Positions 1 to 5,672 of a DNA stretch of 6,000 nucleotides are shown here, piece by piece. The notes under the pieces are model-generated. The model had not been told where the DNA came from. It searched no databases and saw only the letters and a program-made list of their open reading frames with translations. A program made the translations under genes and the position numbers. Where the stretch lies: positions 1,370 to 7,369 of the forward strand of contig MHXL01000185.1 in NCBI GenBank assembly GCA_001824455.1, in the 5' to 3' direction. Position 1 is the stretch's first letter, and each line of letters opens with the position of its first letter. This DNA is from Desulfuromonadaceae bacterium GWB2_53_15. Lineage in GTDB: Bacteria > Desulfobacterota > Desulfuromonadia > Geobacterales > Pseudopelobacteraceae.

Positions 1-196
1 TGACCTTGATATCGGCAACCCTGGCAACCAGAAACTTCACGTGATAACGGGAATCGGTGGATGCGCCGAAGTACGAGCGCACCCGCTGACGAAGGCTGCG
101 CGCCTTGCCGACGTAGATGATCTCTCCTGTGGCGTCAAGCATCAGGTATACGCCGGGCGAGTTCGGCAGCTGCCGTATTTTATCCTCAAGACTCAT
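1..196 (-). CDS. uvrC: UvrC, excinuclease ABC subunit C, N-terminal part (cut by window edge)
   Basis: UvrC makes the dual incisions on either side of a DNA lesion in nucleotide excision repair, working with UvrA and UvrB in the cytoplasm. Only the first 65 codons are visible and the gene continues past position 1. The translation, beginning [17 protein letters not shown], holds the start of the GIY-YIG nuclease domain: the GVY triad follows the NSPG turn, then IIYVGKA, then an arginine-rich helix ending in RVRSYF, which contains the expected catalytic arginine. This order and spacing are characteristic of UvrC N-termini. The start is uncertain: an in-frame ATG nine bases upstream (203-205) would add Met-Gln-Ala, and neither site has a clear Shine-Dalgarno sequence. 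The gene diverges from amt. No convincing promoter was found; a TTGACT on the minus strand at 290-295 lacks a good -10 partner at the usual distance. Confidence 0.93.
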   Translation of the reverse strand, partial: MSLEDKIRQLPNSPGVYLMLDATGEIIYVGKARSLRQRVRSYFGASTDSRYHVKFLVARVADIKV

Positions 197-328
197 GGCT
201 TGCATTCTAGCTGTTTGCGAACGGAATGAAAAGCCTGGCGTGAGTATCGTTGCTGCCTAAATATGTGGCATGACGCCCAAATGCAAGGCAGTCAACAAAA
301 GCAGGTATGACGAGCAAATATGTAATAT

Positions 329-345
329 CAAGTGCTTATCACTTG
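329..345. promoter_or_regulatory. Perfect dyad upstream of the amt promoter, possible operator
   Basis: CAAGTG and CACTTG are perfect 6-bp inverted arms around a 5-bp centre (CTTAT). The dyad is centred about 43 bp upstream of the start site predicted from the sigma-54 element and ends 9 bp before its TGGCAG box. The symmetry and position fit a binding site for a dimeric regulator. It does not match the NtrC consensus (TGCACC-N5-GGTGCA), so the regulator is unknown. A 6-bp dyad can occur by chance. Confidence 0.4.
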
Positions 346-353
346 TATCGCGT

Positions 354-368
354 TGGCAGCATTCTTGC
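354..368 (+). promoter_or_regulatory. Sigma-54 (RpoN) -24/-12 promoter of amt
   Basis: The sequence reads TGGCAG-CATTC-TTGC, against the RpoN consensus TGGCAC-N5-TTGC. The invariant GG (355-356) and GC (367-368) are separated by exactly the required 10 bases, and only the sixth base of the -24 box differs. The predicted start site is near 380, giving a leader of about 49 bases before the ATG at 429. RpoN control of ammonium transporters under nitrogen limitation is well established in proteobacteria, so context supports the match. An enhancer-binding activator would be needed, and no recognised enhancer site is seen. Confidence 0.72.
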
Positions 369-415
369 GTGGCAGTTGCCGTCGCCCAATGTCGGGTGCA
401 CTCACAGATACCAAC

Positions 416-420
416 GGGGG
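416..420 (+). promoter_or_regulatory. Probable ribosome binding site of amt
   Basis: GGGGG lies 8 bases before the ATG at 429, an ordinary distance for an imperfect Shine-Dalgarno sequence. It supports 429 over the next in-frame ATG at 438, whose only candidate (GGAG at 431-434) is just 3 bases away. Confidence 0.5.
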
Positions 421-428
421 TAGCGAGT

Positions 429-1649
429 ATGGAGACCATGTCAACGGTGACAGGCCTGAAGAGTAGTGCGGATGTTCTTTTTTTGATGTTGGGTGCAGTA
501 CTGGTGTTCGCAATGCATGCCGGTTTTGCCTTTCTTGAGGTAGGTACGGTACGCAAAAAAAACCAAGTCAATGCATTTGTCAAGATTCTCACCGACTGGT
601 CCATTTCGACAATTGTCTATTTTGTGATCGGTTTTCCCATCGCCTATGGCATATCCTTCCTGAAGCCCGCTGAAGAGCTGCTTGGCAAGACCCAAGGCTA
701 CGATCTGGTGCATTACTTCTTCCTGCTCTGTTTTGCGGCCTGTATCCCGGCCATCATCTCCGGCGGCATTGCCGAACGGGCCAAATTCTGGCCGCAGGTC
801 ATTGCCGGGGCGATCTTCGTCGGAATTTCATATCCATTGTTCGAATCGCTGATCTGGGGCAAGAATGCCTCACTGCTTCAGGGTCTCTTTAAATCAATAG
901 GTGGGGCCGAGTTCCACGATTATGCCGGATCTGTGGTGGTTCACTCCATCGGTGGCTGGATTGCCCTGCCGGCCGTAATCATCCTTGGTCCGCGCATGGG
1001 GCGCTATATCCGCGGCAAATCCCACCCGATCCCGGTCAGCAACATTCCCTTTCTGGCACTGGGTTCATGGATTTTGGCCGTAGGCTGGTTCGGCTTCAAC
1101 GTGATGAGTGCCGGCAATCTGGAGAAGATCTCCGGTCTGGTGGCGGTCAATTCGCTGATGGCCATGGTGGGCGGCGTGTTGGCGGCACTGGTGGCCGGCA
1201 GGAACGACCCCGGTTTCGTTCATAACGGAGCCTTGGCCGGGCTGATTGCAGTCTGCGCCGGCAGCGACATCATGCATCCTTTGGCAGCTTTCGTAGTCGG
1301 TTGTATCGCATCGATAATCTTTGTCTACGGCTTTCATTTTGAGCAGGAAAAGCTCCAAATTGACGATGTGCTTGGCGTTTGGCCTCTGCATGGTGTGATC
1401 GGATCGTGGGGCGGCATCGCCGCCGGTATCTTCGGCCAGAAGGCGCTAGGCGGTATGGGTGGCGTCAGTTTCATCTCCCAGTTGGCCGGCAGTGTTTCAG
1501 CAATAGTGTTTGCGCTGGCCAGCGGTTTTATCGTCTATGGTCTGCTGAGCAAGACAATTGGCATCCGGTTGGGTGAGGAAGATGAATTTGCCGGGGCTGA
1601 CTTGGCAATACACAAAATCGGCGCTTATCCCGAGGATCATATTCGCTAA
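429..1649 (+). CDS. amt: Ammonium transporter, Amt/MEP/Rh family
   Basis: This inner-membrane channel takes up ammonium; 406 residues is normal for the family, with about 11 membrane segments beginning near residue 15. Functional positions known from E. coli AmtB are recognisable: an outer gate Phe (F102 in LCFAACIP), the GGIAERAKF motif (112-120), the recruitment-site Trp (W143), Asp164 with the first pore histidine H172 (DYAGSVVVH), F223 and S227 in WFGFNVMSAG, and the second pore histidine H321 (WPLHGVIG). The C-terminal tail (IRLGEEDEFAGAD) has the conserved cytoplasmic form that couples to PII proteins. The frame is open back to 270, but that would place the sigma-54 promoter inside the gene and add 53 residues unlike any Amt, so 429 is chosen; 438 is possible. 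TM1 (FAMHAGFAFLEVGTVRKKN) resembles plant AMT1 more than AmtB. No glnK gene is adjacent. Confidence 0.95.
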   Translation: METMSTVTGLKSSADVLFLMLGAVLVFAMHAGFAFLEVGTVRKKNQVNAFVKILTDWSISTIVYFVIGFPIAYGISFLKPAEELLGKTQGYDLVHYFFLLCFAACIPAIISGGIAERAKFWPQVIAGAIFVGISYPLFESLIWGKNASLLQGLFKSIGGAEFHDYAGSVVVHSIGGWIALPAVIILGPRMGRYIRGKSHPIPVSNIPFLALGSWILAVGWFGFNVMSAGNLEKISGLVAVNSLMAMVGGVLAALVAGRNDPGFVHNGALAGLIAVCAGSDIMHPLAAFVVGCIASIIFVYGFHFEQEKLQIDDVLGVWPLHGVIGSWGGIAAGIFGQKALGGMGGVSFISQLAGSVSAIVFALASGFIVYGLLSKTIGIRLGEEDEFAGADLAIHKIGAYPEDHIR

Positions 1650-1659
1650 ATGAGAAATA

Positions 1660-1696
1660 GTGTTAGGCGACATCCACAAAGAGTGCCGCCTAACAC
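1660..1696 (+). terminator. Perfect 10-bp inverted repeat after amt, probable terminator
   Basis: GTGTTAGGCG (1660-1669) and CGCCTAACAC (1687-1696) are perfect complements around a 17-base loop. The repeat begins 10 bases after the amt stop codon, and the following sequence is pyrimidine- and T-rich (CTTTAAAAACCTTTTCTTTC) without an uninterrupted T run. Termination is the likeliest role. The long loop and broken T tract make it weaker than a textbook intrinsic terminator, so mRNA 3'-end protection or a small repeat element remain possible. Confidence 0.5.
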
Positions 1697-1717
1697 CTTT
1701 AAAAACCTTTTCTTTCG

Positions 1718-1746
1718 TTGACAATGGCCTGCAGAGGTGCTATTTA
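1718..1746 (+). promoter_or_regulatory. Candidate sigma-70 promoter of the envelope operon
   Basis: A perfect -35 hexamer TTGACA (1718-1723) is followed, after a 17-base spacer, by TATTTA (1741-1746). The -10 box matches only three of six consensus bases, although it keeps the leading TA. Transcription would begin near 1753, giving a leader of about 70 bases. It lies between the amt hairpin and the first operon gene, where a promoter is expected. Confidence 0.45.
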
Positions 1747-1808
1747 GGATGCATTTTACCTGACATATCTCCGCTCTCCGTGCGCCGTTTTTTACGTGCC
1801 GGCCAAGA

Positions 1809-1813
1809 AGAGG
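1809..1813 (+). promoter_or_regulatory. Ribosome binding site that selects the GTG start at 1823
   Basis: AGAGG, within the purine run AAGAAGAGG (1805-1813), stands 9 bases before the GTG at 1823. The longer reading from GTG 1796 has no purine-rich sequence upstream, and this site would lie inside it. It therefore decides for 1823. Confidence 0.6.
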
Positions 1814-1822
1814 TCCACTATC

Positions 1823-4786
1823 GTGATATCATTGAAATTATGCCGTAATATCCTGATCCGGTTTCTCGTCGTCCTGGTCATAATTTCATCGCTCCTCGTT
1901 CCTCCTGGATTCTGCCAGGAAACAGAAGACTCCCAGGTATTCATTTCCGGTTTCAATGCCTACCAGCAGAAAGATTACGCTACCGCCATCGAGAAGATGA
2001 ACGAGGTACTGCAAAAGTATCCCGACACTCCTCTGCGCGACATGGCACTTTTCTGGCTTTCCCGTTCGTATTTCAAGGGTGGCAACCAACAGGAAGCGGC
2101 TCGCTTCATGTCTCAGTTCTCAAAGGAATATCCGGATAACCCTCTCAAAGGCACCGTGGAGGAGGATCTCCTTAATTTGGTGGCTCGTTATGAGCGGGGA
2201 GAAAAGCTGCCGGCAGGGGCTCCAATAGCAAAGTCTGCCGAAAAACAGGCCGCTGTCCAGAAAGCAAAGCTCGAGAAGGAGCGCCTGGCACAGGAAAAGG
2301 CCGAGAAAGACCGCTTGGCGCAAAAGCAAGCCGAGCAACAACGGCTTGCAAAGGCAAAGGCTGAACAGGAGCGAATTGCATCAGAGAAGGCGGAACAGGC
2401 TCGTCTGGCAGCCTTGAAGGCTGAAGAAGAGCGCAAGGCAGCGGCAGAAGCAACCCTTATGGCTGCAGCCCAGAGAGAGCAACAGCGGATTATTGCCGAG
2501 AAGGCTGAACAGGAGCGTCTGGCTCAGGATAAGCTAGCGGCAGAAAAGGCTGAACAACAACGTCTGGCAGCCACCAAGGCCGCAGAAGAACGCAAGGCGG
2601 TCGAGCTTGCTGAACAGCAGCGTCTGGAACGGGAGAAGGCTGAACAGCTACGAATAGCGGCACTGCAATCCGAAGAAGAACGCAGGTCTGCTGAAAAAGC
2701 CGAACAGGATAAGCTAGCGACTGAGAAGGCTGAGCGCGAGCGTTTAGCCGCGCTGGCTGCCGAGCAGCAAAGATTGGCAGCAGTCAAAGCGGAGGAAGAA
2801 CGCCAGGCAGCCGAATTGGCCGCAAAAGAGCGCCTCGCCACAGCAAATGCCGAGCAGGAACGACTAGCTGCCCTCAAGTCTGAAGAGGAGCGCAAGCTGG
2901 CTGAAAAGGCAGAGCTGGAGCGGATAGCCGTCCTGAAGGCTGAAGAGGAGCGGATCGCCGTTGCTGCGGCTGAGGCCGCACGTGCAGCCTCAGCCAAGCA
3001 GGAGCAGACACGTCTGGCAGCCGAGCAGGCAGCGCAAAAAGCTGAGGGTGCGCGCTTGGCCGCCGCGAAACAGCAAGAGCTGGAGCGCGTGGCTGCAGCG
3101 CAGGCTGAACAACTGGTGTTGGCCAAGCAACGGGATGCCGAGGAAAAAATTCGCGCAGAAAGGATGGTGCTGCGTGAGAAGGCAATTGCTCAATACAAGT
3201 CAGTCATAGAAAAATATCCGGGTACCAATGCTGCTGCAGTTGCTGCTGCCAAGCTTCAGGAATTGGGTGTCGCCGTGGCCTTGCCGACGCAACTGGCAGC
3301 TGTTGAGCAGAAGGCAGCTCAGCCGGAAAATGCTCAGGTGTTGAAACTGGAAGTTGCGCAATACGCCGGATTTGAATTCAATCTATTACCACGATCACAG
3401 TCCTACGATGTTGCCAGTCGCATCAACGTGCCGTTTGAGGTTGTCAACCGCGGCAACGGCAGTGATTCTTTCTACTTCGAATCAGGTTTTCCGCCCGAAT
3501 TCAGCGCCAATTTTGCCTCGGCCGACACACCAGACCAGAATATCAATCAAACGCCCGTCTTGGCACCCGGTGATACCTTCAGGGGTATTGTGACCATGAC
3601 GATCCCTGCCTCCAGCATAGATGGTTTGCGCATCACCCATCCGATCAAGATCGCCTCACGTTTTATGAGCGAGGCCAGTCAGTCGCGCGAGGTGTATATG
3701 GTTGCCGCGGCGCCGTTGCTGCGTGCTGTGCTGAAAACCGATAAAACCCAGCCGCTTCCAGGCGAGAAGATGGTTTACCGTGTTGCCGTGCTGAACGTTG
3801 GTTCAACGGTTGCCCAGAATGTGACTTTGCGCCTGAATTTCCCGCCCCAGCTGGAGCCGGTCGACTATGCCGCAGCCGGCTTCAAGCAGGAGATGAAGGC
3901 GGTGCTGGTTTATGATGGCCTGCAGGTCAATTCCGGCGAGAGCAAGGAGTTTACGGTAACCTTCCAGCTCAAGGATGATTCTCTGGCCGGTCAGGAGTTG
4001 CTCTGCCGTGCGGAACTGATCAGCAATCCGTTGAAGACCACCGCGGTTTTCATATCCAATCCTTCCAGTGTACAGCCGCAACACGGTATTGCTGTGCGCT
4101 CAAGTTCGGATCGATTGGTGGTCATCCCTGGACAGATCATCACGGTGCCGTTTGTTGTGACCAATACCGGCAACGTGCGTGAAAAGTTCAGGATTGTTTC
4201 TACGGTTAAAGGCGCCCAAGAGGCGATTGTCTTTAATGACCTTAATCGGGACGGCATCAAGCAGGCCTCCGACCCGGTCATCAGTGAACTTGGACCCCTT
4301 GCACCTAAAGAAGAGGTCAGCATTGTCATGGAGGTTAAGACCACAGCGAATGCCGCTGATGGCGCTGAAGGAAGTCTCCAGGTCGCCTTCAGTCCCGAGG
4401 GTGATGCTGCCCGGGCGGCAGAAGGGTCGGCTCGCCTGATATATTCCAGGCCGGTGCTCCAGATGGCTATGGCTGGTCGCGATGGGCGTCTCCGTCCGGG
4501 TGAAGTAGCCTCGTTCGATCTGACTATTACCAACCATGGATCTAATCTGGCCCGGGTGGTTGAGTTGCAAAGTGCCTGGCCTGAGCAGCTTGAATTAGTT
4601 GCTACCGATCCGGTTAACAGCTCGGTCAGCAATGGTAACATCCTCTGGAAATTCAATGAACTTGGCGCAGGCGAGAAACGTACCATCAAGGTCTCGTTCA
4701 GAGTCAAGTCGGGAACCGGCGTAGGAACGAACATCCAGGTCAAGAATATTCTGAAATATGAAGACCAATTGGGGAATAGGTACTGA
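1823..4786 (+). CDS. Secreted TPR / long charged helix / Ig-like (DUF11-type) repeat protein
   Basis: I recognise the architecture, not a named gene. Counting 987 residues from GTG 1823: a signal peptide (1-31; basic start, then hydrophobic IRFLVVLVIISSLLV) with cleavage probably after GFC; it is not a proper lipobox. Residues 36 to about 125 form TPR hairpins of the BamD/CpoB type (FNAYQQKDYATAIEKMNEVL, then a second unit). About 137-451 is a Glu/Lys/Arg/Ala/Gln-rich helix like TolA domain II, built on a 10-residue repeat. At 452-482 comes another TPR-like hairpin (AIAQYKSVIEKYPGTNAAA). About 506-987 is beta-rich, with some four Ig-like units near 506-627, 631-746, 754-874 and 876-987; the second and fourth have DUF11-like features (VLNVGSTVAQNV; SNGNILWKFNELGAGE). 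The third has an acidic DLNRDG loop. The protein is probably periplasmic or surface-exposed, and uncleaved anchoring at the inner membrane, as in TolA, is possible. A structural role is inferred; no catalytic motif is seen. Confidence 0.85.
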   Translation: MISLKLCRNILIRFLVVLVIISSLLVPPGFCQETEDSQVFISGFNAYQQKDYATAIEKMNEVLQKYPDTPLRDMALFWLSRSYFKGGNQQEAARFMSQFSKEYPDNPLKGTVEEDLLNLVARYERGEKLPAGAPIAKSAEKQAAVQKAKLEKERLAQEKAEKDRLAQKQAEQQRLAKAKAEQERIASEKAEQARLAALKAEEERKAAAEATLMAAAQREQQRIIAEKAEQERLAQDKLAAEKAEQQRLAATKAAEERKAVELAEQQRLEREKAEQLRIAALQSEEERRSAEKAEQDKLATEKAERERLAALAAEQQRLAAVKAEEERQAAELAAKERLATANAEQERLAALKSEEERKLAEKAELERIAVLKAEEERIAVAAAEAARAASAKQEQTRLAAEQAAQKAEGARLAAAKQQELERVAAAQAEQLVLAKQRDAEEKIRAERMVLREKAIAQYKSVIEKYPGTNAAAVAAAKLQELGVAVALPTQLAAVEQKAAQPENAQVLKLEVAQYAGFEFNLLPRSQSYDVASRINVPFEVVNRGNGSDSFYFESGFPPEFSANFASADTPDQNINQTPVLAPGDTFRGIVTMTIPASSIDGLRITHPIKIASRFMSEASQSREVYMVAAAPLLRAVLKTDKTQPLPGEKMVYRVAVLNVGSTVAQNVTLRLNFPPQLEPVDYAAAGFKQEMKAVLVYDGLQVNSGESKEFTVTFQLKDDSLAGQELLCRAELISNPLKTTAVFISNPSSVQPQHGIAVRSSSDRLVVIPGQIITVPFVVTNTGNVREKFRIVSTVKGAQEAIVFNDLNRDGIKQASDPVISELGPLAPKEEVSIVMEVKTTANAADGAEGSLQVAFSPEGDAARAAEGSARLIYSRPVLQMAMAGRDGRLRPGEVASFDLTITNHGSNLARVVELQSAWPEQLELVATDPVNSSVSNGNILWKFNELGAGEKRTIKVSFRVKSGTGVGTNIQVKNILKYEDQLGNRY
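2276..3034 (+). repeat. Degenerate 30-bp tandem repeat encoding a 10-residue helix unit
   Basis: The helix coding sequence follows a 30-bp register. Six units run from 2276 to 2455 (residues 152-211), one lies at 220-229, and seventeen run without a gap from 2525 to 3034 (residues 235-404). Typical units are QERLAALKAE and EERKLAEKAE, which often alternate. The register is interrupted by 8 residues (212-219) and by a half unit (230-234). At the DNA level CAGGATAAGCTAGCG occurs at 2525-2539 and 2705-2719, exactly 180 bp or six units apart, which suggests growth by duplication of several units at once. Confidence 0.85.
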
Positions 4787-4788
4787 CA
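4778..4788 (+). promoter_or_regulatory. Ribosome binding site and translational coupling junction
   Basis: AGG (4778-4780), in the purine-rich run GGGGAATAGG, lies 7 bases before the ATG at 4788. It sits inside the last codons of the upstream gene, whose TGA (4784-4786) ends one base before that ATG. Ribosomes ending the first gene are therefore well placed to start the second. The site also favours 4788 over the in-frame ATG at 4758, which would put ten residues ahead of a clear signal peptide. Confidence 0.65.
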
Positions 4789-5579
4789 TGACACGACGCT
4801 TATGCGGAACTGCAGTGGCACTACTACTGTTTGCCCTTGCACCGGCAGCCTGGAGTCAGCAGTATTTCCTGTACTCACCAAAAGCAGCCAGCCCGGAGGA
4901 CAAAGTCCAGGCAAAAGATGGTGTGCTGGTCCGTGAGGTGTCGGTGCAAAGGGGGGACACGCTCTCCGGGCTTTCCAGAAAATTCAGTGGCCATGGCTCA
5001 TACTTTTCACAAATTCTGCTCTTTAACGATATCAAGGATCCCAACTTGATCTATGCCGGTAGGACCCTCAGGGTTCCCGTTTCCAAGGAGCATGTGGATG
5101 AGAAGGTGAGTGCCGCCCCGGTACTCAAGAAAAAGAAAACAGCCCACCCGGTGGCTGCGGTTGGCAAAGTGCAGGCCGTTGCGCCCGTGCCTGCTGCGAA
5201 AAAAACCGTAACTGGCAAAATACCGGCAGAACCTCTGACAGAGATCTCTCTCAGCGAGCTTAAGCGAATCGATGCCGCCAAGCACAAGAAACGGGAAGTA
5301 AGGCCGCCGGCAACTGCTGTAGTGAGGAAGCCGACACCTGTGGCAGAGGCACCTCAAGTAATTGTGACTGTAAAGGAAAAACAACGTCCGGCCGCAGCTG
5401 TTGAGGCGGTCTCCGGACAAAAGCTTTTTGAGCGGGCGCTCCGGTCTTATCGACAGGATGATTGCCGCACAGCGCTGGATCTGTTTGAACGTTTCCTGTC
5501 CGACAACCCCACATCGCCTTTGGCCGCTGATGCCAGTCTCTATAAGGCTGAGTGCTATCTGAAGCTGTCCAGCCAGTAG
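4788..5579 (+). CDS. Secreted LysM and TPR protein, probable peptidoglycan-binding envelope protein
   Basis: No named gene is recognised. The 263-residue product starts with a standard signal peptide (MTRRLCGTAVALLLFALAPA), with cleavage likely after AWS at residue 23. Residues 49-97 form a LysM domain: VSVQRGDTLSGLSRKF, an FNDIKDPNLIYAG middle and the closing GRTLRVPV. LysM binds N-acetylglucosamine-containing glycans such as peptidoglycan, so a periplasmic place is likely. Residues 100-208 are a Lys/Pro/Ala/Val-rich, low-complexity linker. Residues 209-260 hold one TPR hairpin (LFERALRSYRQDDCRTALDL, then a second helix with AECYLKL) resembling the N-terminal TPR of the preceding protein. 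The LysM-linker-TPR order recalls FimV/TspA, but the protein is far shorter and has no later membrane segment. It ends soon after one hairpin, so the TPR may be completed by a partner. It is co-transcribed and probably translationally coupled with the upstream gene, so the two products likely work together. Confidence 0.88.
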   Translation: MTRRLCGTAVALLLFALAPAAWSQQYFLYSPKAASPEDKVQAKDGVLVREVSVQRGDTLSGLSRKFSGHGSYFSQILLFNDIKDPNLIYAGRTLRVPVSKEHVDEKVSAAPVLKKKKTAHPVAAVGKVQAVAPVPAAKKTVTGKIPAEPLTEISLSELKRIDAAKHKKREVRPPATAVVRKPTPVAEAPQVIVTVKEKQRPAAAVEAVSGQKLFERALRSYRQDDCRTALDLFERFLSDNPTSPLAADASLYKAECYLKLSSQ

Positions 5580-5598
5580 TTTGAGCCGCTATTTATAT

Positions 5599-5641
5599 GC
5601 TAAACACAAAGGGCGCCTGAATAGCGCCCTTTGTGTTTAGC
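5599..5641. terminator. Strong, probably bidirectional intrinsic terminator
   Basis: CTAAACACAAAGGGCGC (5600-5616) and its perfect complement (5624-5640) form a 17-bp stem, 18 with the G5599-C5641 pair, closed by a 7-base loop (CTGAATA). The GC-rich top and A-rich left / T-rich right lower arms give a T-rich 3' side on both strands. It lies 20 bases after the LysM gene stop and 32 bases beyond the stop of the convergent minus-strand gene, so it probably ends both transcripts. Confidence 0.88.
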
Positions 5642-5672
5642 GTTGATGTATTCAAATCAGGAATTCGTTAGA

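Noticed and set aside
270..428. A 53-residue N-terminal extension of the amt reading frame
   Set aside because: It would place the sigma-54 promoter inside the gene, its residues are unlike any Amt N-terminus, and ATG 429 has a usable ribosome binding site directly before TM1.
555..562. Run of eight A residues in the amt coding sequence as a slippage or frameshift site
   Set aside because: The frame continues unbroken into conserved Amt sequence (RKKNQVNAF) and no alternative product is indicated; it simply encodes Lys-Lys-Asn.
1661..1695. Possible integron attC site, because GTTAGGC and GCCTAAC match core-site patterns
   Set aside because: In attC the RYYYAAC element is on the left and GTTRRRY on the right. 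Here the order is reversed, and there is no integrase, cassette array or internal attC structure.
1796..1822. Upstream GTG start at 1796 for the large envelope protein
   Set aside because: There is no ribosome binding site before it. The AGAGG at 1809-1813 would lie inside it and is well spaced for GTG 1823, which gives a normal signal peptide.
1910..1918. Lipoprotein lipobox at the end of the large protein's signal peptide
   Set aside because: The residues before the cysteine are P-G-F, not the small residue needed at -1 and -2 of a lipobox, so ordinary signal peptidase I cleavage or uncleaved anchoring is more likely.
2524..3126. A 200-codon minus-strand open frame rich in Ser, Ala, Arg and Cys
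   Set aside because: It is the antisense of the repetitive Glu/Lys/Ala/Gln-rich helix, whose codons rarely produce stops on the other strand. There is no ribosome binding site or recognisable domain.
3991..4914. A 307-codon minus-strand open frame across the operon junction
   Set aside because: It lies opposite well-supported Ig-like domains and the start of the LysM gene, has no recognisable domain, and would run against an established operon.
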